Made by a program: the position numbers and the translations under genes. From an uncultured Caulobacter sp. (GTDB taxonomy: Bacteria > Pseudomonadota > Alphaproteobacteria > Caulobacterales > Caulobacteraceae), in contig NZ_CAMQSF010000002.1 of NCBI RefSeq assembly GCF_947036865.1, forward strand, positions 124,001 to 188,000: a stretch of 64,000 nucleotides of DNA. The letters are read 5' to 3'. The notes under the pieces were generated by a model, which saw only the letters and a list, made by a program, of their open reading frames with translations, ran no database searches and was not told where the DNA came from. Shown here in pieces: positions 36,333-45,855 of this stretch. Within the stretch, counting starts at the first letter, position 1; each line of letters opens with the position of its first letter.

Positions 36333-37204
36333 CAAGCCTGCTCCTTCAGGGCCAACGCCTGGCGGTAGAGATCCTTGCGCGACAGGCCCAGCGCCTTGGC
36401 GACCTCCGAGGCGGCCTCGCCCAGAGGCAGGCGGGTCATGGCCTCGCGCAGGGCGGCCTCGGCGTCGTCGGCGGTGGCGGCCTTTTCCGCGCCGGGACCC
36501 ACCAGGATGACGATCTCGCCCTTGGGGGCCTCGAACCGCGGGTCGGCGGCGAGGTCCGCCAGCGTTCCCCGCACGCAAGTCTCGTAGAGCTTGGTCAGTT
36601 CGCGGCAGACGGCGGCCTGGCGCGTGGGCCCGAAGACCGCGGCCATGTCGGCCAGGCAGTCGGCGACGCGCGAGGCGCCTTCATAGACGATGAGGGTGGC
36701 GCGGACGCTGGCGAATTCTTCCAGAAAGGTCCGCCGCGCGGCGCTCTTGGGCGGCGGGAATCCGGCGAACAGGAAGCGCTCGGTCGGCAGGCCCGCCAGG
36801 GTCAGGGCGGCCAGCGCGGCCGAGGCGCCCGGGATCGGGATCACCGGATGGCCGGCGGCGATCGCCTCGCGCGCCAGGCGCGCGCCAGGGTCCGAGACCA
36901 TCGGCGTGCCCGCGTCCGAGACCAGCGCGACGCGCGCGCCGGCCTCCAGCCGTTCGAGCACGCCCGGGATGGCGCGCTCGGCCACGTGCTCGTCGTGGCG
37001 CTCCAGCTTGGTGCGAATGCCATAGGCGGAGAGAAGCTTGCCGGTCACCCGGGTGTCCTCGGCCAGCAGCAGGTCGCAGCCGGCCAGCACGTCCAGGGCG
37101 CGCAGGGTGATGTCGCGCAGATTGCCGATCGGCGTCGCCACCAGATAGAGGCCCGGCGCTAGGGGCGCGTCGGACAAGGCTGGCGGGGGAGGCTGTCGGC
37201 TCAA
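36332..37204 (-). CDS. rsmI: 16S rRNA (cytidine(1402)-2'-O)-methyltransferase
   Basis: 290 residues. APGLYLVATPIGNLRDITLRALDVL, LLAEDTRVTGKLL, VALVSDAGTPMVSDPG and the SAM-pocket region YEGASRV are typical of the RsmI tetrapyrrole-methylase fold. It methylates the ribose of C1402 in the decoding centre. The start is TTG 37204 within CCCCTTGAGC, the same context as rlmN. The C-terminal helix-turn-helix-like extension (VAKALGLSRKDLYRQAL) is normal for the family. Confidence 0.95.
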   Translation of the reverse strand: MSRQPPPPALSDAPLAPGLYLVATPIGNLRDITLRALDVLAGCDLLLAEDTRVTGKLLSAYGIRTKLERHDEHVAERAIPGVLERLEAGARVALVSDAGTPMVSDPGARLAREAIAAGHPVIPIPGASAALAALTLAGLPTERFLFAGFPPPKSAARRTFLEEFASVRATLIVYEGASRVADCLADMAAVFGPTRQAAVCRELTKLYETCVRGTLADLAADPRFEAPKGEIVILVGPGAEKAATADDAEAALREAMTRLPLGEAASEVAKALGLSRKDLYRQALALKEQA

Positions 37205-37250
37205 GGGGTGGTCCTTCGCGGAACCCGGATCGGGGTTCGTTCAACGCATA

Positions 37251-38405
37251 TCAGGTCGCGAGCGCGCCTGTCAGCCGGTCGAGAACCAGTCGGCCCCGTC
37301 GCGTGGCGCGCAAACGATTTTGATCGGCGACCAGGAGGCCCGCGTCCGCCAGATCACGCACCTTGGCGGCATCGGGCGTCAGGTTCAGCGCCGCCACTTC
37401 GGCGAACGCGACGCCGTCGTCGATTCGGAGACCAAGCACCAGCCGCTCCTCGGCCGCTTCGACCGGGCTCAGGATCTCGCGCGTGAAGCCGACGCCCTGG
37501 CCACGAACGGCGGCGACGTAGTCGGCGATCGCCCGATGGGCGAGGGTCGCCGCGCGCCCCTCGGGCAGAGCCAGGCGGCCATGCGCGCCGGGGCCGACGC
37601 CGACATAGTCGACGCCCCGCCAATAGACGAGATTGTGCCGCGAGCGAGCGCCCTCGCCCCGCGCGTGGTTGGAAACCTCGTAGGCGTCGTAGCCCGCCGC
37701 CTCCAGGACGGTCTGGGTCGTCTCGAAGAGCGTGGCGGCGAGGTCCTCGTCCGGGACGACCAACGTCCCGCGCCCGACCGCACGATCGAAGGCGGTGCCC
37801 GGTTCGATGGTCAGCTGATAGGGCGAGACGTGCTCGGGGCCGAACGCGATGGCCTCGGCCAGTTCGGCGCGCCAGGCCGCGTCGGTCTGGCCCGGCCGGG
37901 CGTAGATCAGGTCGATCGACAGGCGCTGAAAGGTTCTGGCCGCCACGTTCATCGCCCGCCGCGCCGCGCCGGCGTCGTGGTTGCGGCCCAGCGCTCGCAG
38001 GGCGTCGTCGTCCAGCGCCTGGACGCCCAGCGACAGACGCTCGACGCCCGCCTCGGCCAGGGCCGCGAAACGGTCGGCCTCGGCGTCGGTGGGATTGGCC
38101 TCCAGGCTGATCTCCAGATCCTCGACGGGCGACCACAGACGCTTGGCGGTCTCGATGACGCGCGCGACCTCGGCGGGGTCCATCAAGGACGGCGTCCCGC
38201 CGCCGAAGAAGATCGACAGCAGGGCGCGCTCGCCGGTCAGGCGCCGCTGCGCCTCCAGGTCGGCGATGATGGCGTCGGCCAGGGCGCGCCGCTCCTCGGC
38301 CCGGCCTCGGTCGCGCACCACGTTGAAGTCGCAATACGGGCAGATGCGCCCGCAGTAGGGCCAGTGGACGTAGACGCCCAGCGGCCGCGGGGCGGCGTCA
38401 GTCAA
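37251..38405 (-). CDS. hemW: Radical SAM heme chaperone HemW
   Basis: 384 residues. [19 protein letters not shown] carries the radical-SAM CxxxCxxC plus the extra CPYCDF Phe-rich pattern; [10 protein letters not shown] and the HemN C-terminal domain (RRGVGLVLDRL form near the end) follow. HemW binds and inserts heme rather than acting as coproporphyrinogen oxidase; the Cys of HemN (fourth) is not seen. Start TTG 38405 overlaps the rdgB stop by 8 bases; AAGG is about 12 bases before it. Confidence 0.94.
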   Translation of the reverse strand: MTDAAPRPLGVYVHWPYCGRICPYCDFNVVRDRGRAEERRALADAIIADLEAQRRLTGERALLSIFFGGGTPSLMDPAEVARVIETAKRLWSPVEDLEISLEANPTDAEADRFAALAEAGVERLSLGVQALDDDALRALGRNHDAGAARRAMNVAARTFQRLSIDLIYARPGQTDAAWRAELAEAIAFGPEHVSPYQLTIEPGTAFDRAVGRGTLVVPDEDLAATLFETTQTVLEAAGYDAYEVSNHARGEGARSRHNLVYWRGVDYVGVGPGAHGRLALPEGRAATLAHRAIADYVAAVRGQGVGFTREILSPVEAAEERLVLGLRIDDGVAFAEVAALNLTPDAAKVRDLADAGLLVADQNRLRATRRGRLVLDRLTGALAT

Positions 38406-39000
38406 ACAGCGCCGCCTTGAGCTTGGCGAAGGCGCGGGCCCGGTGGCTCATGGCGTCCTTGGCGGCCGGCTCCATCTCGCCGAAGGTCGTGTCGTGACCC
38501 TCGGGCGCGAAGATCGGGTCGTAGCCGAAGCCGCGCGTCCCCCGCCCGGGAAAGACCAGGCTTCCGTCCACGCGGCCCTCGACGACCACGGCCGGGCCGT
38601 GCGGCCAGGCCACCGCCAGGGCCGAGGTGAACCAGGCCGCGCGGTCGTCGGAGCCGGTCTCCTCCAGGCGTTCCTCGACCTTCTTCATGGCGATGGCGAA
38701 GTCCTTGCCGGGACCCGCCCACCGAGCCGAGAAGATCCCCGGCGCGCCGTCCAGGGCGCGTACGGAAAGGCCCGAATCGTCGGCCAGGGCCGGCAGGCCC
38801 GAACGGTCGGCGGCGTGACGCGCTTTCAAAAGGGCGTTGCCCACGAACGTGCTTTCGGTTTCATCGGGTTCGGGCAAGCCCAGCTGGCCGGCGGTGACGA
38901 TCTCGAAGCGGCCGTCCAGCAGGGCGGCGATCTCGGGGACCTTGCCCGGATTATGGGTGGCGGCCACGAGCTTCGATCCCAATTCAAGCTTAAGCGCCAT
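38398..39000 (-). CDS. rdgB: XTP/dITP diphosphatase (non-canonical purine NTP pyrophosphatase)
   Basis: 200 residues from ATG 39000. [53 protein letters not shown] and [15 protein letters not shown] are the Ham1/RdgB signatures. It removes deaminated purine nucleotides from the pool. Its stop overlaps hemW by 8 bases. Opposite-strand GST begins 42 bp away. Confidence 0.95.
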   Translation of the reverse strand: MALKLELGSKLVAATHNPGKVPEIAALLDGRFEIVTAGQLGLPEPDETESTFVGNALLKARHAADRSGLPALADDSGLSVRALDGAPGIFSARWAGPGKDFAIAMKKVEERLEETGSDDRAAWFTSALAVAWPHGPAVVVEGRVDGSLVFPGRGTRGFGYDPIFAPEGHDTTFGEMEPAAKDAMSHRARAFAKLKAALFD

Positions 39001-39042
39001 CCGTAAGAACTCCTGGCCGACCCAACGAAGGGAAACAATCCG

Positions 39043-39648
39043 ATGCGGCTTCTCTACTCCGATATCTCGCCGTTCGCGCGCAAGGTTCGCGTGCTGGCGA
39101 TCGAAAAAGGCCTTTCGGACCGCTTGACCCTCGAGGTTGTCGCCCCGTTCCAGGACGAGAGCCTTCGCGCCCAGAATCCGCTGTGCAAGGTGCCGACCCT
39201 GATCCTGGAGGACGGCGAGGCGGTATTCGACTCCGCCGTCATCGTCGACTGCATCGACGGTCTGTCCGAGCCGCGTCTCGTCCCGGCGTCTCAGCCGGCG
39301 CGGCGGCGCGCCCTGACGATCGAGGCCGCCGCCGACGGCATGGGCGACGCCTCGATCCTGATCGTCCGCGAGCGGATGCGGCCGCAAGGCGAGCACCGCC
39401 AGGACCTGTTCGACCGGCAGATGCGGGCCGTGAACGCCGCCCTCGACCTGTTCGTCGCCGCCCTGGCCGACGGCCGCCTGTCGCCCGACCGCTTCGAGAT
39501 CGCCGAGATCGCCGTGGCGGTGCAGCTGGCCTATCAGGACGTCCGCCGGGTCAGCGACTGGCGCGCCGGCCGCCCGACCCTCGCGGACTGGTATGAACGG
39601 GTCTCGAAACGGACCTCGATGGTGGCGACGCACGCGGGCGTGGCCTAA
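39043..39648 (+). CDS. Glutathione S-transferase family protein
   Basis: 201 residues. Thioredoxin-fold N-terminal domain ([24 protein letters not shown], the Ser in SPFARK is the likely thiol-activating residue; [27 protein letters not shown] binds glutathione), and an all-helical C-terminal domain from about 85. GAAGGGAAACAATCCG precedes ATG. The substrate is unknown. Confidence 0.9.
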   Translation: MRLLYSDISPFARKVRVLAIEKGLSDRLTLEVVAPFQDESLRAQNPLCKVPTLILEDGEAVFDSAVIVDCIDGLSEPRLVPASQPARRRALTIEAAADGMGDASILIVRERMRPQGEHRQDLFDRQMRAVNAALDLFVAALADGRLSPDRFEIAEIAVAVQLAYQDVRRVSDWRAGRPTLADWYERVSKRTSMVATHAGVA

Positions 39649-39801
39649 TTACCACTCGCCTTGGCGCATGTGCATCATTACCAGAGTTTAATATCGTTTC
39701 TCGATAAACGTGATTGGCGGAACCCAAATCGGCTTCTATTTGTTGAGCGTGGCGGAGGGTCGAGCGTTTCGACCCCGAGCCCACTTCAACGGAAAGCCCC
39801 G

Positions 39802-39918
39802 ATGTCCGCCGCCCGCCTGTTCCGCATCGCCGACAAGGTCGTCATGACCGCCATCACCGCCGCGCTGATCGTGGCCGTGCCGGTGTCGGCCGTCGCGTTC
39901 GTGGTGCAAACGCTCTAA
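39802..39918 (+). CDS. Small single-span membrane peptide (38 aa)
   Basis: Starts ATG 39802 with GGAAAG a few bases before it; the sequence is a short basic N-terminus then a hydrophobic span (MTAITAALIVAVPVSAVAFVV). The 150 bp in front is unusually AT-rich (TTTAATATCG, TTGTTGAGC), consistent with a strong promoter. No family recognised. A real small gene is plausible but unproven. Confidence 0.5.
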   Translation: MSAARLFRIADKVVMTAITAALIVAVPVSAVAFVVQTL

Positions 39919-40010
39919 GGCGCGCCTGAGGTTATCGCGGGGACGGCCCGGTCTTTGACGCCTCCCGCGACGCGGGGCAGATTGCAGAGCGTCGCTGTGG
40001 GGAAGCAGCC

Positions 40011-40544
40011 ATGCGCGCCTTGGGGCCCGGCTCCGTATCGAGTTTCCTGAAGATCATCCTCGACGTGATCTATGTCGGGCTGTGGATCTTCGTCAGCTTG
40101 CTGTCGCTGTTCACGCTGGTCGCGCTGCTGTTCAGCTTCAATCCCGAACTTCTGGCCTCGGTGTTGCCGATCAGCGACGCCGTCGAGGCGATCGCCAAGG
40201 ACGGCCCGCTGTTCGCCGGCGCCCTGGCCGCGTGGGCTCTGCTGCTGGGCGGCTGGATGGTCATTGTCGAGCGGCTGCGCAAGATCTTCGCCACCCTGAC
40301 CGCCGGCGACCCCTTCCATCCCGACAATGTGGTGCGGCTGCGCCTGATCGGCCTCGTCTTGGCCGGCCTGGAGGTCGGGCGCTACGTCTTTTCGGGCATG
40401 GCCCGCTGGCTGGCCCCGAAGGCCAAGGTCATCGACGACAGCTTCACCCTGACCGCGTGGTTCTCGGTGCTGGTCGTCTTCGTCCTGGCCGAGGTCTTCC
40501 GCGAAGGCGCCCGCCTGCGCCGCGAAGCCGAACTGACGATCTGA
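40011..40544 (+). CDS. DUF2975 family membrane protein
   Basis: 177 residues with four hydrophobic segments (IILDVIYVGLWIFVSLLSLFTLVALLF, GALAAWALLLGGWMVIVERL, RLIGLVLAGLEVGRYVF, FSVLVVFVLAEVFR). IFATLTAGDPFHPDNVVRLR is the DUF2975 signature. Family members nearly always precede a small Cro/CI-like regulator, as here. Function unknown. Downstream HTH gene starts 17 bases after the stop. Confidence 0.9.
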   Translation: MRALGPGSVSSFLKIILDVIYVGLWIFVSLLSLFTLVALLFSFNPELLASVLPISDAVEAIAKDGPLFAGALAAWALLLGGWMVIVERLRKIFATLTAGDPFHPDNVVRLRLIGLVLAGLEVGRYVFSGMARWLAPKAKVIDDSFTLTAWFSVLVVFVLAEVFREGARLRREAELTI

Positions 40545-40561
40545 ACCGGAGCGACCCCCGC

Positions 40562-40789
40562 ATGCCCGTCCGCGTGAACCTCGACCGCGTGCTGCTCGAC
40601 CGCCGCATGTCGCTGACGGAGCTTTCCGACCGCGTGGGCGTGACGATCGCCAACCTGTCGATCCTGAAGACCGGCAAGGCCCGGGCGGTGCGATTTTCGA
40701 CGCTCGACGCCCTTTGCCGCGAGCTGCAGTGTCAGCCGGGAGACTTGCTGACGTTCGAGTACGGCCCGGCCCAGGCGCAAGAGGACTAG
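40562..40789 (+). CDS. Cro/CI-type helix-turn-helix regulator (YozG-like)
   Basis: 75 residues, almost all a lambda-repressor-like HTH: LDRVLLDRRMSLTELSDRVGVTIANLSILKTGKARAVRFSTLDALCRELQCQPGDLLTF. It is paired with the DUF2975 protein, the usual layout in which the membrane partner may anchor or modulate the regulator. ATG 40562; weak ribosome site. Target unknown. Confidence 0.9.
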   Translation: MPVRVNLDRVLLDRRMSLTELSDRVGVTIANLSILKTGKARAVRFSTLDALCRELQCQPGDLLTFEYGPAQAQED

Positions 40790-40807
40790 CCGGCTAGGGC
40801 CAAGCCG

Positions 40808-41785
40808 CTAGTTCAGCCGCCGCTTCTTCAGCAGATTGGCCCGGTCCATCGAGCGAATCTCGACCTCGAAGGCGTCGCCTTCGCGCAGGATCTTCAGCGG
40901 CACGCTGACGCCGGCGGGTCCCAGGCTCCAGAGCTTCTCGTAGAACTCCGCCAAATCCGAGACGGGCATGCCGTCGACCGCCAGGATCAGATCGCCGGCG
41001 CGCAGTTCGGCGCGGTCGGCCGGGCCCTTGGGCGAGATGCCGACCACCACGACGTGATCCTCGACCTCCTGGGCGAAGACGCCCAGCCACGGGCGCGGCG
41101 GATGGGGCGCACGACCGCGAGCGAGATCGTCGAGGATCGGCGGCAGGAGCTCGGCCGGCACGAACATGTTCAGCGGCCGGGCCTCGCCGCTCTGGTCGCG
41201 GCCTTCCAGGGTCAGCGAACCGAGGCCGACGAGGTCGCCCTTGGGGCCGATCAGGGCCGCGCCGCTCCAGTGCGGATGGGCGGGCGCGGTGATGATGGCG
41301 TCGTCGAGGAAATATTCCCAGTAGCCGGCGAAGGGGATGCGGGCCAGGACCTTGCCGGCCACGGCGTGGGCGCGGCCGCCGGCGCCGGCGGCGATCACCG
41401 ACGCGCCCGCGTCCAAGTCCTTCGACGAGCCGATGGTCATCACCGGCAGGTCCAGCGGCTCCAGCGCCTGAACGAGGCCAAGGCCCGAGCGGGCGTCGAG
41501 ACCCAGGACATGGGCGTGGACGCGACGCCCGTCGTTGCGGGTCAGCACGACGTCCTCGGCCTCGGTGATCAGATAGGCCATGGTCAGGACGAGGCCCCCG
41601 GGGCCGATGACCACGCCGTTGCCGACGCGCTCGGTCCCGAGGATGGCGGCCGTATAGGCGTCGGTCGGAACCTTCGCCTCCAGGGCCACCATCGACGACA
41701 GCGCCTGGTCGAGATCGAAGCGATAGGCCTCGGCCGACGGGCGCAGGCGGGCTTCGACTTCATAGCCTTCGAACGGGGTGGGCAC
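40808..41785 (-). CDS. HtrA-like S1C/PDZ protein with degenerate catalytic residues
   Basis: 325 residues from GTG 41785 (AGGAG seven bases before). The fold order is that of DegP/HtrA: trypsin-like domain (about 40-230) then one PDZ domain (about 240-320, GISPKGPADRAELRAGDLILAVDG). But the His of T-x-x-H-V-V is Tyr71 (LTMAYLI), the Asp of D-L-A-V is Gly101 (SGLGLV), and GNSGGP reads WSGAAL, keeping only Ser174. No signal peptide is evident. It is probably a binding scaffold rather than a protease. 65 bp from rph stop to its GTG. Confidence 0.85.
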   Translation of the reverse strand: MPTPFEGYEVEARLRPSAEAYRFDLDQALSSMVALEAKVPTDAYTAAILGTERVGNGVVIGPGGLVLTMAYLITEAEDVVLTRNDGRRVHAHVLGLDARSGLGLVQALEPLDLPVMTIGSSKDLDAGASVIAAGAGGRAHAVAGKVLARIPFAGYWEYFLDDAIITAPAHPHWSGAALIGPKGDLVGLGSLTLEGRDQSGEARPLNMFVPAELLPPILDDLARGRAPHPPRPWLGVFAQEVEDHVVVVGISPKGPADRAELRAGDLILAVDGMPVSDLAEFYEKLWSLGPAGVSVPLKILREGDAFEVEIRSMDRANLLKKRRLN

Positions 41786-41850
41786 GAAAAACTCCTGATC
41801 CTCAGGTCAGGAATCTGGGACCTGCGACGCCGTCCGGCAAGTGTCGAAGG

Positions 41851-42567
41851 TTAACCGCCGATCGCCGCGCGCTGGAGGCCGAACAACTCCCCGATGCCCT
41901 TCTCGGCCAGGGCGTACAGCGCCTCGAACTCGCCCCGGGTGAAGCCGCGCTTTTCGCCGGTGGCCTGGATCTCGACGATGTCGCCGGCTCCGGTCAGCAC
42001 GAAGTTGCTGTCGGCCTCGGCGCTGGAGTCTTCCTCGTAGTCGAGATCGAGCACGGGCGTTCCGTTGAACACGCCGCACGAGACGGCGGCCACCTGGCCG
42101 AGGATCGGGTCGGTCTTCAGCACGCTCTCGTCGAGCAGATATTTCGTCGCCAGCCGCAGGGCCACCCAGGCGCCGGTGATCGCCGCGGTGCGGGTGCCGC
42201 CGTCGGCCTGGACGACGTCGCAGTCGAGGGTGATCTGGCGCTCGCCCAGCGCCTTCAGGTCGACGACCGCGCGCAGGGACCGGCCGATCAGGCGCTGGAT
42301 CTCCTGGGTGCGGCCGCTCTGCTTGCCGGCGGCGGCCTCGCGGCGGCCCCGGCTGTGGGTGGCGCGCGGCAGCATGCCGTACTCGGCCGTGACCCACCCC
42401 TGACCCTTGCCGCGCAGCCAGCCCGGCAGGCTCTCCTCGACCGTGGCGGTGACCAGCACCTTGGTGTGGCCGAACGAGACGAGGCACGAGCCCTCGGCGT
42501 AGCGATTGACGCCGGTCTCCAGCGTGACGGCGCGCAGCTGATCGGGGGCGCGTTCGGACGGACGCAT
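41851..42567 (-). CDS. rph: Ribonuclease PH
   Basis: 3' to 5' phosphorolytic exoribonuclease that trims tRNA precursors. 238 residues from ATG 42567 (GGAG six bases before); a further in-frame start at 42582 is less likely. [49 protein letters not shown] is the RNase PH signature, and [26 protein letters not shown] carries the phosphate/active-site residues. Divergent from hrcA across 129 bp, the usual alphaproteobacterial arrangement. Confidence 0.97.
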   Translation of the reverse strand: MRPSERAPDQLRAVTLETGVNRYAEGSCLVSFGHTKVLVTATVEESLPGWLRGKGQGWVTAEYGMLPRATHSRGRREAAAGKQSGRTQEIQRLIGRSLRAVVDLKALGERQITLDCDVVQADGGTRTAAITGAWVALRLATKYLLDESVLKTDPILGQVAAVSCGVFNGTPVLDLDYEEDSSAEADSNFVLTGAGDIVEIQATGEKRGFTRGEFEALYALAEKGIGELFGLQRAAIGG

Positions 42568-42696
42568 GGATGACTCCGGCATTTGAAAGGTGGAAGAGGG
42601 CCGCTTATCCTATCGGTCCGCCAAACTTGAAAGAGGCCGACCGCTTTTGTCCGCCGACCGGGTCCCAAACGACACGATCTCCATGGCTATTCCGGC

Positions 42697-43770
42697 ATGA
42701 CGCAGCTGTTTCCGGGGCCCATCGTCCCGACGCCGGGCCTCGCGGACCTGGACGCGCGGGCCCGCGACATCTTCCGGCGGGTCGTGGAGTCGTATCTCGA
42801 GACCGGCGAGCCCGTCGGCTCGCGCACCATCTCGCGCGGCGGCGTGGCGCTGTCGCCGGCCTCGATCCGCAACACGATGCAGGATCTGGCGCATCTGGGC
42901 CTGCTGGACGCCCCGCACACCAGCGCCGGGCGGATGCCGACCCACGCGGGCCTGCGGATGTTCGTCGACGGCTTCCTGGAGATCGGCGACATCGCCGAGG
43001 AGGAAAAGCGGGCGATCGAGGCGCGCCTGGCCGTGCGCGGCCGCTCGTTCGAGGAGGCCCTGGCCGAGGCCTCGTCGGTGCTGTCGGGCCTGGCGGGCGG
43101 GGCGGGGATCGTCGTGACGCCCGTGCGCGAGGGCGGGGTCAAGCACGTGGAATTCGTGCCGCTGGGCGGCGGCCAGGCCTTGGCGGTCATGGTGTTCGAG
43201 GACGGCCAGGTCGAGAACCGTCTGATGCGCCAGCCGCCCGGCGTGACGCCCTCGGCCTTGCAGGAGGCCAGCAATTTCCTCAACGCCCGCCTCCGGGGCC
43301 GCACGCTCAGCGAGGCGCGCGCCGAGATGGGCGTCGAGCTGGAGACCGCGCGCCGGCAACTGGACGAGACCGCCGCGCGCCTGGTCGAGGAGGGCCTTGC
43401 GGCCTGGGGCGGCGAGGGCGACGCCCGCTCGCTGATCGTCCGAGGCCAGGCCAACCTGCTGGCCGACGCCCGGGCCCGCGAGGATCTCGACCGCGTGCGC
43501 CAGCTGTTCGACGACCTGGAGCAGAAAGGCCAGCTGATCGGCCTGCTCGACGACGTCCGCGACGCGCAAGGCGTTCGTATCTATATCGGCGCCGAAACGC
43601 GGCTCTTTTCGCTTTCGGGTTCCTCGGTGATCGCGGCGCCCTATATGACGGGCCGTCAGAAGGTGCTGGGCGCGATCGGCGTGATCGGTCCGGCGCGATT
43701 GAACTACGCCCGAGTCATTCCGTTGGTGGACTACACCGCCCGGGTGCTCGGTCGGATGATGGATGGATAA
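42697..43770 (+). CDS. hrcA: Heat-inducible transcription repressor HrcA
   Basis: 357 residues. N-terminal winged helix ([26 protein letters not shown]...[18 protein letters not shown]...[17 protein letters not shown]), then GAF-like dimerisation region. It represses chaperone genes at CIRCE sites; no CIRCE sequence is seen in its own 129-bp leader, so control of hrcA-grpE may differ. grpE starts 12 bases after the stop. A CTTGAAA motif (42626-42632) resembles a sigma-32 minus 35 element but no good minus 10 follows. Confidence 0.97.
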   Translation: MTQLFPGPIVPTPGLADLDARARDIFRRVVESYLETGEPVGSRTISRGGVALSPASIRNTMQDLAHLGLLDAPHTSAGRMPTHAGLRMFVDGFLEIGDIAEEEKRAIEARLAVRGRSFEEALAEASSVLSGLAGGAGIVVTPVREGGVKHVEFVPLGGGQALAVMVFEDGQVENRLMRQPPGVTPSALQEASNFLNARLRGRTLSEARAEMGVELETARRQLDETAARLVEEGLAAWGGEGDARSLIVRGQANLLADARAREDLDRVRQLFDDLEQKGQLIGLLDDVRDAQGVRIYIGAETRLFSLSGSSVIAAPYMTGRQKVLGAIGVIGPARLNYARVIPLVDYTARVLGRMMDG

Positions 43771-43782
43771 GGACTTTACCAG

Positions 43783-44406
43783 ATGACCGACGAGCAAACG
43801 CCGGCTGAAGACGTCGCCTTCGAGGCCGACGACTCCGCTCAGGAGATCGAGGCCCTGAAGCTCGAGGTGGCGCAACTGAAGGAGCAGGCGCTCCGCTACG
43901 CCGCCGAGGCCGAGAACACCAAGCGCCGCGCCGAGCGCGAGATGAACGACGCGCGCGCCTACGCGATCCAAAAGTTCGCCCGCGACCTGCTGGGCGTCGC
44001 CGACAACCTGTCGCGCGCCACCGCCCACAGCCCCAAGGACTCGGGCGACGCGGCGGTGAAGAACTTCATCATCGGCGTCGAGATGACCGAGAAGGAGCTG
44101 CAGGGCGCCTTCGAGCGCAACGGCCTGAAGAAGATCGATCCGGCCCAGGGCGAAAAGTTCGATCCGCACCTGCACCAGGCCGTGACCGAGCAGCCCTCGA
44201 CCGAGGTGGCGGCGGGCGGCGTGATCGCCGTGCTGCAGGCCGGCTATGAGCTGATGGGCCGACTGGTGCGACCGGCCATGGTGGCCGTCGCGGCCAAGGG
44301 CTCGACGGCGCCCGGCGCGGCCGAACCCTCGGCGTCGACCAATCCCTATGCCGGGGCCGGCGCGGACGGCGCCAATTCGGGCGGCGCGTTCGACACCAAG
44401 GCGTGA
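43783..44406 (+). CDS. grpE: Nucleotide exchange factor GrpE
   Basis: 207 residues. Acidic N-terminus, long coiled coil (EIEALKLEVAQLKEQALRYAAEAENTKRRAEREMNDA), and the C-terminal beta domain with GLKKIDPAQGEKFDPHLHQAV and GGVIAVLQAGYELMGRLVRPAMVAVA. It releases ADP from DnaK. Cotranscribed with hrcA. A Gly/Ala-rich low-complexity tail ends the protein. A two-part intergenic repeat follows. Confidence 0.97.
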   Translation: MTDEQTPAEDVAFEADDSAQEIEALKLEVAQLKEQALRYAAEAENTKRRAEREMNDARAYAIQKFARDLLGVADNLSRATAHSPKDSGDAAVKNFIIGVEMTEKELQGAFERNGLKKIDPAQGEKFDPHLHQAVTEQPSTEVAAGGVIAVLQAGYELMGRLVRPAMVAVAAKGSTAPGAAEPSASTNPYAGAGADGANSGGAFDTKA

Positions 44407-44510
44407 CGCGCCCCGCGATCCGAACCTCGCTCGGCGTTTATCCGCCGGCCGACCCTGTCGGACCCGTGGAACAAGCTCGGGGTGAGGTTCGGATCGGGCG
44501 CCCTTCGCCA

Positions 44511-44547
44511 TGATCCTCACCCTGAGCCCGTCGAAGGGCGAGGATCA
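44511..44547. repeat. 37-base hairpin repeat (copy 2), between grpE and dnaN
   Basis: Same sequence as 27038-27074 with one change, and again preceded by AAGCTCGGGGTGAG (44473-44486). About 105 bases after grpE and 125 before dnaN. May act as grpE terminator or a mobile intergenic element. Confidence 0.7.
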
Positions 44548-44672
44548 CGCAAGCAAGAGGCCCGGCCCCTCTTCCCCACGCGCGCGTTTTCGCTAATGTC
44601 GGCGGTCCATTCTCTACGGGGCCGCGCGGGGCGATTCTCCTGGGGCGGCGGTCCCGACACCTGGACCGGACT

Positions 44673-45791
44673 ATGAAGCTTACCATCGAACGGGCGGCGC
44701 TCCTGAAGGCGCTGGGGCACGTGCAGAGCGTCGTCGAGCGGCGCAACACCATCCCGATCCTGTCGAACATCCTGCTGTCGGCCGACCGCGACCAGCTGTC
44801 GTTCTCGGCCACCGACCTGGACATGGAGATCATCGACGAGGGCCTGGCCCAGATCGACGTGCCCGGCCAGATCACCGCCCCGGCCCACACCCTCTACGAG
44901 ATCGTCCGCAAGCTGCCCGACGGCGCCGACGTGTCGCTGAGCTTCAGCGGCGACGATCCGCGCCTCGTCATCCAGGCTGGCCGTTCGCGCTTCAACCTGC
45001 CGGTGCTGCCGGCGGGCGATTTCCCGGTGATGAGCAGCGACGGCCTGTCGGGCCGCATCGCCGTCGACACCAACGAGCTGATCCGGCTGATCGACAAGAC
45101 TCGCTTCGCCATCTCGACCGAAGAGACCCGTTATTATCTGAACGGCCTCTACGTCCACACGGTCAACGAGGGCGGCGAGACCAAGCTGCGCGCTGTGGCC
45201 ACCGACGGTCACCGCCTGGCCCTGGCCGAGATGCCGGCGCCCGAGGGCGCGGTCGGCCTGCCGGGCGTGATCGTGCCGCGCAAGACCATCGCCGAGGCCC
45301 GCCGTCTGATGGAGTCGGCCGGCGAGACGGTCGACCTGCAGGTCTCGGCCCAGAAGGTCCGCTTCGAGTTCGGCCAGGCGGCCTTGACCTCCAAGGTCAT
45401 CGACGGCGCCTTCCCCGACTACATGCGGGTCATCCCGCGCGACAACGCCAAGATCCTGACGCTCGACAACGACCTCTTCGCCAAGGCCGTCGACCGGGTG
45501 GCGACCATCTCGGCCGAGAAGAGCCGCTCGGTGAAGCTGGCCGTCGAGCCGGGCCGCATCACCCTGACCGTGCGCAACATGGAAGCCGGCCAGGCCGTGG
45601 AAGAGGTCGAGGTCGATTACGACGGCGAGCCCTTCGAGATCGGCTTCAACGCCCGCTATCTGCTCGACGTCTGCGGCCAGATCGCCGGCCCGCAGGCCGA
45701 GTTCCGCTTCGCCGATCCGGCCAGCCCGACCCTGGTGGTCGATCCCGTCGACCCGGGCGTCAAGTACGTGCTGATGCCGCTGCGGGTCTGA
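44673..45791 (+). CDS. dnaN: DNA polymerase III subunit beta (sliding clamp)
   Basis: 372 residues, the usual length. MKLTIERAALLKALGHVQSVVERRNTIPILSNIL is the family N-terminus; three clamp repeats follow, with VSTEETRYYLNGLY-type and RAVATDGHRLALAEM segments, ending YVLMPLRV, the standard clamp C-terminus. In this organism type dnaN is not beside dnaA. Ends at an intrinsic terminator. 266 bp from grpE, with a repeat between. Confidence 0.98.
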   Translation: MKLTIERAALLKALGHVQSVVERRNTIPILSNILLSADRDQLSFSATDLDMEIIDEGLAQIDVPGQITAPAHTLYEIVRKLPDGADVSLSFSGDDPRLVIQAGRSRFNLPVLPAGDFPVMSSDGLSGRIAVDTNELIRLIDKTRFAISTEETRYYLNGLYVHTVNEGGETKLRAVATDGHRLALAEMPAPEGAVGLPGVIVPRKTIAEARRLMESAGETVDLQVSAQKVRFEFGQAALTSKVIDGAFPDYMRVIPRDNAKILTLDNDLFAKAVDRVATISAEKSRSVKLAVEPGRITLTVRNMEAGQAVEEVEVDYDGEPFEIGFNARYLLDVCGQIAGPQAEFRFADPASPTLVVDPVDPGVKYVLMPLRV

Positions 45792-45814
45792 TCCGCGATT
45801 TCTTTGTCGACAGA

Positions 45815-45840
45815 CGGGCGCTTGAGGGCGCCCGTTTTGC
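45815..45840 (+). terminator. Intrinsic terminator after dnaN
   Basis: ACGGGCGC / GCGCCCGT perfect 8-bp stem with loop TTGAGG, followed by TTTTG. 24 bases after the dnaN stop and before the S9 peptidase gene. Confidence 0.75.
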
Positions 45841-45855
45841 TTTCGGGGGTTCGTC

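Noticed and set aside
42626-42632. CTTGAAA as a sigma-32 promoter of hrcA
   Set aside because: The minus 35-like motif is exact but no matching minus 10 at the right distance was found.
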